64,000 nt of DNA from Variovorax sp. UMC13 (lineage in GTDB: Bacteria > Pseudomonadota > Gammaproteobacteria > Burkholderiales > Burkholderiaceae_C), in contig NZ_LZZW01000003.1 in assembly GCF_014170375.1 (NCBI RefSeq), forward strand, positions 248,001 to 312,000, in the 5' to 3' direction. Below the pieces are notes generated by a model. The model was not told where the DNA came from. It searched no databases and saw only the letters and a program-made list of their open reading frames with translations. Position numbers and translations under genes: made by a program. Positions 24,916 through 34,700 of the stretch are shown here, piece after piece (positions within the stretch are counted from its first letter, which is position 1; each line of letters opens with the position of its first letter).

Positions 24916-25959
24916 TCAGAGGCGGTCGGCGTCGATCACCGCCTGCGCGAAGGCCTGCGGTGCTTCCTGCGGCAGGTTGTGGCCGATGCCGCCGGTGAGC
25001 GTGCGGTGCGCGTACTTGCCCGTGAACTTGCTGCGGTAGGCCGAGGGATCGAGGAAGGGCGCGCCGTTGGCATCGCCTTCCAGCGTGATCGTGGGCACGC
25101 CGATCGCGGGCGCCGTCGACAGCCGCTGCTCGATGGCGTCGTAGCGCGGTTCGCCCGGCGCCAGGCTCAGGCGCCAGCGATAGTTGTGCAGCACGATGGC
25201 CACGTGGTCGGGGTTGTCGAGCGATGCGGCGCTGCGCTCGAAGGTCGCGGCATCGAAGCGCCACTTCGGCGATGCGCTCTCCCAGATCAGCTTCGCGAAC
25301 TCGCGCCGGTACTGCGTGTAGCCGGCCGCGCCGCGCGCGGTGGTGAAGTAGTACTGGTACCACCAGTCGAACTCGGCCTTGGGCGGCAAGGGGCGCTTGC
25401 CGGCTTCGAGGTTGGTCATGAGGTAGCCGCTCACCGAGACCAGCGAGCGGCAGCGCTCGGGCCACAGCACGGCCATGATGCAGGCCGTGCGTGCGCCCCA
25501 GTCGAAGCCGGCGATGCTCGCACGTTCGATCTTCAGCGCGTCCATCAGCGCCAGGATGTCGAGCGCCACGGCCGACTGCTGCGCGTTGCGCAGCGTGCTG
25601 TCAGAAAGAAAGCGCGTGCTGCCGTGGCCGCGCAGGTGCGGCACGATCACGCGGTAGCCCGCGGCCGCGAGCAGCGGCGCGGCGTCGACGAAGCTGTGGA
25701 TGTCGTAGGGCCAGCCATGCAGCAGGAGGGCCACCGGCCCGTCGGCCGGGCCGAGCTCGGCGTAGCCGATGTTCAGCAGGCCGGCATCGATCTGCCGGAT
25801 CGACGCGAAGGCCGTGTGGCCACCGCTTCGGCCCGCGGCCGGGACGGCTTCAGTGGCCTGTGCGTGGGCACTGGCCGCGAGGCCCAGTTGCGCGGCGGCG
25901 AGGGTGGCGGCGGCCGCGCCGAAGAAGTGGCGGCGTTGGGGGTCGAGGGGCGTGGACAT
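24916..25959 (-). CDS. Exported alpha/beta hydrolase (epoxide hydrolase/dehalogenase-like)
   Basis: A 347-residue hydrolase with a twin-arginine-type leader: QRRHFFGAAAATLAAAQLGL followed by AASAHAQA. The fold shows the oxyanion motif LLLHGWPYDIHSF, the nucleophile elbow GFDWGARTA with Asp rather than Ser, and the terminal histidine in GGIGHNLPQEAP. An Asp nucleophile is the mark of epoxide hydrolases and haloalkane dehalogenases. The ATG at 25959 is chosen because the leader starts there; the frame is open further upstream but is not coding-like. The natural substrate is unknown and no catabolic partner is adjacent. Confidence 0.85.
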   Translation of the reverse strand: MSTPLDPQRRHFFGAAAATLAAAQLGLAASAHAQATEAVPAAGRSGGHTAFASIRQIDAGLLNIGYAELGPADGPVALLLHGWPYDIHSFVDAAPLLAAAGYRVIVPHLRGHGSTRFLSDSTLRNAQQSAVALDILALMDALKIERASIAGFDWGARTACIMAVLWPERCRSLVSVSGYLMTNLEAGKRPLPPKAEFDWWYQYYFTTARGAAGYTQYRREFAKLIWESASPKWRFDAATFERSAASLDNPDHVAIVLHNYRWRLSLAPGEPRYDAIEQRLSTAPAIGVPTITLEGDANGAPFLDPSAYRSKFTGKYAHRTLTGGIGHNLPQEAPQAFAQAVIDADRL

Positions 25960-26262
25960 CGGTTCTCTCCAGGGCGTTTGCGATGGAGACAGTGGGCCCG
26001 CGCGATGTATCCGGGGTGTGTTCGGATCGGGCCGATTTGCATGCCCGTGTAGCCCCGGGGCGCGCAGAGACACTGCGATACAGAAAGCCGGTGGCCGGCG
26101 GCCTGTCAAGAAACGGTCATTCGGCACGGCGAGCATTGCAGGTTTGGATTCACCTCCCGCCGCTTTGTCGCGTTCATTCACTTCCTTCTTCCCGCCGCTG
26201 CTGCAGCCCCCCTGCCGGCAGGCGGGCGCGCGCGCCGCTGGCGGAAGAGGGTGGCCGGCCGC
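25960..26262. other. Divergent intergenic region between the hydrolase and the surface-signalling locus
   Basis: About 300 bp. AT-richer patches lie near 26105-26190 (CAAGAAACGGTCATTCGG and the TTCATTCACTTCC stretch) and must hold the promoter of the STN-receptor/sigma operon. The ECF-type element seen before the anti-sigma and exoprotein genes is not clearly present here. No gene is seen. Confidence 0.4.
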
Positions 26263-26946
26263 ATGCGCCGGCACGCCGTGACGCCGGCCTGGGCGCGCGC
26301 GCTGGTGGCCGTGTGCTGCGTGGCGGGCGCCCATGGCGTCGCGTCGGCCGACACCGCCGAGGGCCTGTTCGACTTCGACCTGGCCAGCCAGCCGCTGGCC
26401 TCGGCCCTGCGGGTCTATGCGACCACGGTCCGTCGCCCCTCGGTCTTTCGCAGCGAGATGGTGGCCGGCAGGACCTCGAGTGCATTGCACGGCCGCTATT
26501 CGGCGGAGGCCGCGCTCGCGCTGCTGCTGGCAGGCACCGGGCTGGGGGTCGAGACCGTCGATTCGGGCGGCGTGCAGGCCATGGTGCTGGTGGCCGCGCC
26601 GATGGCGGCGCTGGCGCTGCGGCCGTCGGGCCTGTCGCTGGGCGACTACGCGGGCCTGCTGCAAGCGGGCGTGTGGTCCGGCTTCTGCGAGGACGCGCGC
26701 ACTGCGCCCGGCGCCTACCGCGCGCTGCTGCGTTTCCAGGTCGACGGCGCGGGGCAGGTGCAGCGGCCCCGGCTGCTGGGGCCTTCCGGCGATGCGCTGC
26801 GCGATGCGGCGCTGCTGGAGGTGCTGCAGCGGGTGCGCATGGCACAGGCGCCGCCGCCGGACTTCCCGCAGCCCGTGACCCTGCTCATCGAACCGCACCG
26901 CGCGCACGGCGGCCCGCGCTGCACCGACGGGCTCGCCGGGCCATGA
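26263..26946 (+). CDS. VreA-like cell-surface signalling receptor: STN domain plus TonB-like C-terminus, no beta-barrel
   Basis: A 227-residue exported protein. After a signal peptide ending at GVASA comes an STN domain (FDFDLASQPLASALRVYATT; RYSAEAALALLLAGTGLGVE). A short linker leads to a TonB-like C-terminal domain (YRALLRFQVDGAGQVQRPRL; PSGDALRDAALLEVLQRVRM; PVTLLIEP). Normal cell-surface-signalling receptors carry the STN on a TonB-dependent barrel; this one has none, the same design as P. aeruginosa VreA of the PUMA3 system. It probably passes a periplasmic signal to the FecR-type anti-sigma factor. The ATG at 26263 gives the better leader; GTG 26251 is an alternative. The stop overlaps the sigma gene (ATGA). 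Confidence 0.8.
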   Translation: MRRHAVTPAWARALVAVCCVAGAHGVASADTAEGLFDFDLASQPLASALRVYATTVRRPSVFRSEMVAGRTSSALHGRYSAEAALALLLAGTGLGVETVDSGGVQAMVLVAAPMAALALRPSGLSLGDYAGLLQAGVWSGFCEDARTAPGAYRALLRFQVDGAGQVQRPRLLGPSGDALRDAALLEVLQRVRMAQAPPPDFPQPVTLLIEPHRAHGGPRCTDGLAGP

Positions 26947-27479
26947 CCGACAACGCCCATCCCGCCCTGTCCGATTACCTGAGCCGGCACTACGCGCGGC
27001 TCAAGCTGCGCGTGGCCCGGCTGCTGGGCAGCGAGGACCTGGCGGGCGACGCGCTGCAGGACACCTGGCTGCGGCTGCAGGGCCAGCCGGACGAGGCCGC
27101 GCCGATCCGCAGCCCGACGGGCTACCTGATCCGCGTCGCGGTCAACATCGCGGTCGACATCCAGCGCCGGCAGAGCCGCTCGGCCTCGGTGGAGGAGATC
27201 GAGGCCTTCATCGACCCGGCGCCCGGCCCGGCGCAGACCGCCGAGGCGCGCTCCGATCTCCAGGCGATGCTCGCGTTGCTCGAGCGGCTGCCCGAGCGCC
27301 GCCGCCAGGTCTTCCTGCTGGTGCACCTGGACGGCCTGCCGCACAAGGAGGTCGCGCAGGCGCTGGGGATCTCGATGCGCACCGTGGCCTACGAGTTGAA
27401 GAGCGCGCACGAGACCCTGCACCAGGGCCTGCAGCAAGGGGCCGGTCCGCGCCGGGCGAGGCCCATGGAAAATCCATGA
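26943..27479 (+). CDS. ECF sigma factor (FecI/VreI-like)
   Basis: A 178-residue RNA polymerase sigma factor with region 2 (LSDYLSRHYARLKLRVARLL; DALQDTWLRLQ; TGYLIRVAVNIAVDIQRRQS) and region 4 (LERLPERRRQVFLLVHLDGL; HKEVAQALGISMRTVAYELK). These lengths and the DALQDTWLRL and ERRRQVFLL words are typical of FecI-type iron-starvation and cell-surface-signalling sigma factors. Its start overlaps the receptor stop, so receptor and sigma factor are co-translated. Probable targets are the two matching promoter elements ahead of the anti-sigma and exoprotein genes. Confidence 0.9.
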   Translation: MTDNAHPALSDYLSRHYARLKLRVARLLGSEDLAGDALQDTWLRLQGQPDEAAPIRSPTGYLIRVAVNIAVDIQRRQSRSASVEEIEAFIDPAPGPAQTAEARSDLQAMLALLERLPERRRQVFLLVHLDGLPHKEVAQALGISMRTVAYELKSAHETLHQGLQQGAGPRRARPMENP

Positions 27480-27488
27480 TCGAAAAAG

Positions 27489-27519
27489 TTTGCAGTTTCG
27501 GCGTGCGCCATTCGTCCTT
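27489..27519 (+). promoter_or_regulatory. Candidate ECF-sigma promoter ahead of the anti-sigma gene
   Basis: TTTGCAG (27489-27495), a 15-nt spacer, then TTCGTCCTT (27511-27519). The same words with a 16-nt spacer precede the exoprotein gene. A CGTC core in the -10 box is usual for FecI-type and other ECF sigma factors. It lies 76 nt before the FecR ATG, in the gap after the sigma gene. Confidence 0.6.
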
Positions 27520-27594
27520 CCTGGATATGGCCCTGCTTGCACCCTCTCGCGACACCCCGGCGCGCCGCGCCGCGCGCGGCCGGCGGGCGAACGC

Positions 27595-28605
27595 ATGAGC
27601 ACCGCCTTGCCATCCGACGCCCTCGATGCGGGCGCCACCGAGCGCCTGCAGGCGCAGGCCTGGGTCTGGCTGCGGCTGTTGCATTCGGGCCGGGCGCGGG
27701 TGCACGACCTCGACGGCCTGCGGCGCTGGCTGCGTGCCGCGCCCGCGCACCAGGCCGCCTTCGACGGGGCCAAGCAGCAGTGGGCCGCGCTCGCGCCCCT
27801 GTCGCGCGAAGCGCTGCGTGCCGACGCCGGCCTGGCGCAACGGCACGCCCAGTTGCGCGCGGCCCGGCCGGTGCGCACCCGCGGCACGCCGGGCCGGCGG
27901 GCCTTCCTGGGCATGGCCGGCGCGGGCGCGCTGGCCGGCCTGGTCGGCGTCGCGCTGGTGCATCCGCCGGCCGAGCTGTGGCCCGCCGCCGGCGAATGGG
28001 GCGCCGACCTGCGCACCGCCACCGGGGAGCAGCGCACGGTGACGCTCGAAGGGCGGGTCGGGCTGATGCTCAACACCCGCACCAGCGTGCGCCTGCGTGG
28101 CACCGGCATCGACCTGCTGGCCGGCGAGGCGGCGATCGACCTGCGGGCCAGCGCGCAGCCCTTCGGCGTGGTGGCCGGCGCGGGCCGCAGCGTGGCCGAG
28201 GGCGGCCGCTTCGAGGTGCGCCACCTCGACGGCCGCGTCTGCGTGACCTGCATCGAGGGCCAGGTGCGCATCGCGCATCCCGCGGCCGAACGCCGGCTGC
28301 GCGCGCGGCAGCAGGCCGTGTACACGGCCGATGCCATGGGGAACGCGGTCGACATCGATGCGGCGGACGCCACCGCCTGGCAGAAGGGCGAGCTGGTCTT
28401 CAACGAGACGCCGCTGCACGAAGTCATCGCCGAGATCAACCGCTACCGCCCGGGCCGCATCGTGCTGATGAACACGCAGCTGCGTGACAGGCCCGTGACC
28501 GGCAGCTTCTTCACCGCCTCGCTGGACGAGGCGCTGCTCCAGCTGCGCCACGGCTTCGGGCTGCAGGCGCGGACGCTGGTGGGTGGTCTGGTCGTCCTGA
28601 GCTGA
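27595..28605 (+). CDS. FecR/VreR-like transmembrane anti-sigma factor
   Basis: A 336-residue single-pass inner-membrane protein. The cytoplasmic N-domain (AQAWVWLRLLHSGRARVHDL; LRRWLRAAPAHQAAFDGAKQ) is the sigma-binding FecR N-terminal type; a membrane helix follows near 101-121 (FLGMAGAGALAGLVGVALVH). The periplasmic FecR domain (RTATGEQRTVTLEGRVGLML; GIDLLAGEAAIDLRA) comes next, and an STN-like tail (FNETPLHEVIAEINRYRPGR; TASLDEALLQLRHGF). The tail is where receptors of this class dock. The start at 27595 is preferred over TTG 27490, which lies within the promoter element. Confidence 0.9.
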   Translation: MSTALPSDALDAGATERLQAQAWVWLRLLHSGRARVHDLDGLRRWLRAAPAHQAAFDGAKQQWAALAPLSREALRADAGLAQRHAQLRAARPVRTRGTPGRRAFLGMAGAGALAGLVGVALVHPPAELWPAAGEWGADLRTATGEQRTVTLEGRVGLMLNTRTSVRLRGTGIDLLAGEAAIDLRASAQPFGVVAGAGRSVAEGGRFEVRHLDGRVCVTCIEGQVRIAHPAAERRLRARQQAVYTADAMGNAVDIDAADATAWQKGELVFNETPLHEVIAEINRYRPGRIVLMNTQLRDRPVTGSFFTASLDEALLQLRHGFGLQARTLVGGLVVLS

Positions 28606-28656
28606 GGGCGGCGCCGCAAGCGCGCGGCAGCCTTCGTCTCTTCGGTCGGAATTATT

Positions 28657-28688
28657 TTTGCAGTCGACCGGGGGCGTCGTTCGTCCTT
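28657..28688 (+). promoter_or_regulatory. Candidate ECF-sigma promoter ahead of the giant exoprotein gene
   Basis: TTTGCAG (28657-28663), a 16-nt spacer, then TTCGTCCTT (28680-28688), followed by TCGGTATCGG. It matches the element at 27489-27519 in both words, and both are preceded by an AT-rich run. It sits 60 nt before the ATG of the exoprotein gene. Confidence 0.65.
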
Positions 28689-28747
28689 TCGGTATCGGAG
28701 CCTGCATGGCGCCGTGAGACCGATCCCCACCTTCGACTGGACACCCG

Positions 28748-31700
28748 ATGAGCAGACGCGAACCCCAGGCCCCCACGACCCCGCGCACGTTGCGCGCACC
28801 GCATCGATCGCAACGCAGGCTGGCGCCGATCGCGCGGGCGATCGCCGTCGTGCTGGCCACGGGCGGCGTGCTCGCCGATGCCCACGCGCAGCGCGCGCTG
28901 GGCGCGGCCTGGCTGGCGCAGAAGAACGTGATCCAGGGCACGGCACAGGCCACGGGCCGGCTGCCCAACGGCCAGCCGGTGTCGAGCCTCACGAACCCCA
29001 CGCAGCAGCGCGACAACGCGCAGATGCAGCGCTCGCTCGACAACCTCAACCTCGCGGCACGCGGCATCGCGGCGCAGCAGGCGGCCCAGGAAGCGGCACG
29101 GCTGGCAGCGTTGAACGGAACGGCCACGGTGCCCGATGGCCTGGTCGACGGCGGCCTCAAGGTCGACACGAACAGCCTCACGGCCGGCTGGCTCAACGCC
29201 AAGGCGCCGGTGCAGAGCGCCGCGGGCGGGCGCACGGTGGTGGGCATCGAGCAGACCGACGAGAAGGCGATCCTCAACTGGGAGAGCTTCAACGTGGGCC
29301 GGAACACCACGGTGAAGTTCGACCAGAAGGGCGGCGCGAAGGCCGACGGCACCAACGGCTGGATCGCGCTCAACCGCATCAACGACCCCAGTGGCAAGCC
29401 GAGCCAGATCGCGGGCCAGATCCAGGCCGACGGGTCGGTCTACATCGTCAACCGCAACGGCATCGTCTTCAACGGCAGCGCGCAGGTCAACACGCGTTCG
29501 CTGGTGGCGAGTTCGCTGGCGCTGAGCGACAAGCAGTTCAAGCTCGGCATCAACAAGTCGCAGTACTTCGACGATGCCTACCAGGGCCAGGCCGATGCGT
29601 TCGCGATCCCGCAGTTCGGCCTCTTCACGGCCGAGCGTCCGGACATCAACCTGGGCTTCGTCAAGGGCGTCGATGGCGCGCCCGACACGCTGGGCGGCGT
29701 GGCGCGCTTCGATCCGGGCGCGGCGCCCGGCGCGGTGCAGGTGCAGGCCGGCGCGCAACTGGCCGTCGAGGCGGGCGGCAAGATCATGCTGTTCGCGCCC
29801 AAGGTCCACAACGCGGGCACGGTGTCCGCACCCGACGGCCAGGTGATCCTGGCGGCCGGCGAGAACGTGCACATCAACACCTCCAAGCTGGGCGACAAGA
29901 ACGGCGTGCGCGGCCTGGAGGTCGCGGTCTCGGCCGTGCCGGGCTGGGCCTTCGCCTGGACGCACATGGAGAACGCGCTGTCCAGCAATCCGGTGCAGTG
30001 GAACCGCGAATTCGTGCAGGGCCTGCGCGACGCGGTGCTGCCGGGCATGGCGGCCCGCACCGCCGCCATCGGCTACGACGTGAGCAACAGCGGCATCGTG
30101 CAGTCCGAGCGCGGCAACATCACGCTGCAGGCGCAGGACATCCACCAGAACGGCGTACTGACGGCGAGCACCGCGCTCAACAACCGCAATGGCTCCATCC
30201 TGCTGCGCGCCTGGGGCCAGGGCACGCACGCCTACCAGAACAGCGACAACCACGACATCCTGATCAACTGGCTGGCCGGGACGCTGACGCTGGGCGAAGG
30301 CAGCGTGACCCGGGTCATGCCCGACGCCAGCGACACCAGCCTGATCGAGACCACCGCGCTGGCGACCCGCTACCAGCCGGGCCGCATCGCGCTCTACGGC
30401 CAGCTGATCGACCTGCGGCCGCGCGCCGGCGTGCTCGCGCCCTCGGGCACGATCGAGATCGAGTCGGCGGTCAACCCGCTCTACACGCAGCTGCCGGGCT
30501 ACCGCCCCGGCAGCTTCGGCGACGGCAGCCGCGTCTACCTGGACGCCGGCGCCTACGTCAGCGTGGCCGGCATCCAGGGCGCGGCCGTGGACATGTCGCG
30601 CAACTTCGTCGAGGCCGAGCTGCGCATCAACGAACTGCGCGATTCGCCGCTGCTGCTCGATTCCTGGGTGCGCGGCAAGAAGGTCATGGTCGACCGCCGG
30701 GCCTCGGGCGTGTTCACCGACGGCCCGATGGCCGGCGTCGAATGGGTCAAGAACAGCGCCGGCGTGATGGTGCCGGGCGCCTGGGCAGGCACGCCGATCG
30801 GTGACGTCACCGGCTGGGTCGGGGTCGGCATTACCGACATGAAGGAGCTCTCGACCGATGCGGGCCGGATCACCGTGCGCGCCGGCGGCGAGTTCATCTC
30901 GCGCCCCGGCTCGCTGTTCGACGTCTCGGGTGGATCGGTGCGCTACAGCGACGGCCTGAACACCGCGACCAAGCTGATGGGCGCGGACGGCCGCGTCTAT
31001 GCCATGGACAAGGCCTTCTCCGACCGCGACTACACCGGTATCGCCGGCCGCTACACCCAGGTGCACCAGCGCTGGGGCGTGTCGGAGGCCTTCGTCTCCC
31101 CGCTGATCGGGCGCAACGCGATCGAAGCGGGCTACACCGAAGGCCGCAATGCCGGCTCGGTCGTGCTCTTCGCCGGCAAAGGCTTCGTGCTCGAAGGCGA
31201 CTATGCGGGCGGCGTGGTGGTCGGCGAACGCCAGCAGAAGCAGCCCTCGAAGAACGGCGGCGGCCGGCTCGAGTTCGGCGGCGGCAGCGTCGAGGACCGG
31301 CCCTGGTCGCTGGGCGACCTGGTCGTCAGCCATGACCCGCACCGGCTCGCGGCCGACTTCCGTTCCACCTCGGTGCTGGGCGCCGACTTCATCGCCGCGC
31401 CGCGCCCGGGCCGCAACGAGGAGCCGGGCAAGCTGAGCTACATCCTGGACGACACGCTGAGCCAGTCGCGCATGGGCTCGATCACCTTCCACATGCGGCG
31501 CGACTTCACGCTCGCCGAAGGCGCGGTGCTCGACATGGCGCCGGGTGCCAGCCTGATGATCAACGAGTTCGAGAACTCGACCAACACCGTCACCATCGAC
31601 GGCACGTTGCGCGCGCCCGGCGGCAACATCAGCGCGCTGGCGGCGATGGGCACGCTGCGCATCGGCGCGCAGGGCCGCTTCGACACCGGCGGCCAGTGGA

Positions 31701-34700
31701 TCAACACCTGGCTCGACGGCGTACAGCCCGCGCGCTGGGCCATGGACGGGGGCAGCATCCTGCTGTCGGCCAAGGACTTCGAGGTCGACAGCCGCGCCGT
31801 GCTCGACGTCTCGGGCGGCGGACGGGTCGACACCGGCGCCCGCGGCCTGCCGACGCTGCGGGTCGGCCAGGCCGGCCTGATCACGCTCGACGGCGTGGAC
31901 GGGCGCACCGACCTGGGCGCGCTCGACATGCGCGCGCTGGCGGCGGGCTCCGCCGGCCGGCTCGCGATCAGCACCGGCGCGGTGGTGCAGCTCGGCGGCG
32001 AGCGCAACGACCCGGCCCGCCTCTGGCTGCCGGAAACGCTCTACACCGAACGCGGCTTCGGCGTGGTGAGCATCGCGGGCCGGGCCGACATCGGCGTGGC
32101 CGACGGCGCCGTGCTCAGCCTGGTGCCGTTCAGCCTCGACACCGGCGGCTTCGACCACCGCCTGCTGGCCAGCGGCGCCCGCCTGGCCGATGCCGCGCCG
32201 GCCGTGCGGCTGCCGGCAGCGCAGCGCTTCGCACGCAAGCCCTCGGAGCTGAGCCTGAGCAACACCTCGAGCCGGATCACGATCGGCGCCGGTGCATCGG
32301 TCGGTGTCGACACCGGCGGCCGCATCCAGCTCAAGGCCGAAGGCGGCGCCGTCACGGTGCAGGGCACGCTCAGCGCGCCGGCCGGCGCGATCACGGTCGA
32401 GGCGGGGCAGGTCACGCTCGAGGCCGACGCGCAACTGCTGGCGCGCGGCGCCGCGCTGATCGCCCCCGATGCCAAGGGCCGGCTGAGCGGCCGGGTGCTG
32501 GACGGCGGGCGCATCGAGCTGGTCGGCGGCATGACGGACCTGGCCAGCGTGGCGCTGCAGGCCGGCTCGCTGGTCGACGTCTCGGGCAGCAGCGGCCAGG
32601 TCGACAGCCCCGCGGCCGGCCGCTTCGGTGGCGAGGCCGCCGGCACGCCGCTGCTGCGGCTGGACAGCGACGGCGGCAGCATCCGCGTGCAGGGCGCGCT
32701 CGCGCTCGACGGCCGCCTGGCCGGCCATGCGGGCGGGGCCTCCGCCAGCGGCGGCGCGCTGACCCTGACCGACAGCGGCGTGAAGCCGGCGGGCGGCATC
32801 ACCGTGCCCACGCGCCTCTACTACCGCGACAAGGCCGGCGTGATCCGCAACGGCCTCTACACGACACTCGACCTGGACATCTTCGACGAGTACGGCACCG
32901 CGCCGCTGCGGCTCACGGCCGCCATGCGCACGGCCCTGACCAACCTGTCGCCGGTGCAGGCCAGCGGCATGCTGATCGACGATGGGGGGAGCGGCGGTGG
33001 CGGCGTGACCGTGCAGAAGCCGTGGGAAGCCAACCCGGTGCTGGACGCCCGCGTGGTCCAGCTGCTCAACACCCACTTCTTCTCGAACGCCACGGCGACG
33101 CAGAGGATCCAGATCGGCGACGTGCAGGTCTCGGCCAGTTCGCATGTCTCGCAGAAGTCGCTGGCCGACGGCGGCTTCGCCGACCTCTCGCTCAACGGCA
33201 AGGTCTCGCTGAACAACGTGCAGTTGCAGGCGGGCCGTTCGATCACCATCGGCGGCACGCTGAGCGGCCTGAACGGCAGCAGCGCCAGCCTCAGCGCGCC
33301 GCACCTGATGCTCGGCGGCATCGGCGGCGGCGCGACCCCGGCCGCCAACACCGCGCAGTCGGGCGGCCAGCTCACGCTCAAGGGCCAGCTGATCGACATC
33401 CAGGGCAGCAACGCGCCCGGCGCGGGCATGCGCATCGGCGGCTTCGCGCGCACGGTGATCGAGGGCCAGGACCTGCGCTTCATCGGCGAATTCCCGGCGC
33501 AGTTCTCGGGCGCGCTCAACACCGACATCACGCTCGGCGTCGACGGCGACCTGGTCGTGCGCGCCGGCCAGGTCTATCCGTCGACCGGCATGACCGGCAT
33601 CCTGCGCGCCGGCGACTCGATCACCGTCGAGCGCTTCGGCGAGGCCGGCCCCGCGCCCCTGTCGGCCGGCGGCACGCTGCGCCTCGAAGCGCCGGTGATC
33701 GAACAGAACGGCGTGCTGCGCGCACCCTTCGGCCAGATCGAGCTGGTCGCCGGCCAGCGCCTGACGCTGGGCGCGGGCAGCCTGAGCTCGGTCTCGGGCG
33801 CGGGCCTGAACGTGCCCTACGGCAGCCTGATCAACAACGAGCACTGGCAGGACCCGCGCAAGGCGCCGAACACGGTGACGCCGTCCGAGGGCGCGCTGGT
33901 CGCGCCGCCCGAGAAGCGCATCACGCTCAAGGCGCCGGAGGTCGGCCTGGCGGCGGGCGCGGTGCTCGACATCAGCGGCGGCGGCGACCTGTTCGCGGCC
34001 GAATTCGTGCCGGGCCCGGGCGGCTCGCACGACGTGCTCAACGTGCCCGGCATGTACGCCGTGCTGCCGGGCTACGGCAGCGCGGCGCCGGTGGCCGGTG
34101 CGCCGGCGGGCCGGCGCGTCTGGCTGGCCGGCAGCCCGGGCCTCGCGGCCGGCTGGTACACGCTGCTGCCGGCCCGCTACGCGCTGCTGCCCGGCGCCTT
34201 CGCGGTGCAGGACAACGGCCGCGCCTGGCTGGGCACGGCGGCCCGGGCCTCGACCCAGCCCGACGGCAGCCATGTGGTGCAGGGCCGGGCCGGCGACGCG
34301 CTGGGCCCGGTGAGCGACGCGCCCGCCACCGGCTGGCGCGTGATGTCGGGCGCGACGCTGCGCCAGTACACCGAGTACAACGAGGCCGCATCGAACGCCT
34401 TCTTCTCGTCCGAGGCCTTCAGGCTCACGCAGTACCGCCTGACCGGACGCGACATCGTCACGCCCCGGCTGGCGCGCGACGGCGGCGCGGTGGTGTTCGA
34501 CGCCACCGCCAGCCTGGTGCTGGACGGCAGCCTGAAGTCCGCGCCCGACACGGGCGGACGCGGCGGCCTGGTCGACATTGCCGGCCAGAAGATCGCCATC
34601 GTCGGCCGCGGCCTGGATGCGGCCGACCTGCGCGCCGACGGCTACCTGGTCATCGACGCGGCGAGCCTGTCGAACTTCGGCGCCGGCAGCCTGCTGGTGG

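Noticed and set aside
26051..26250. A third copy of the TTTGCAG/TTCGTCC promoter element before the STN receptor
   Set aside because: TTTGGAT and TTGTCG occur at similar spacing but match too poorly to claim.
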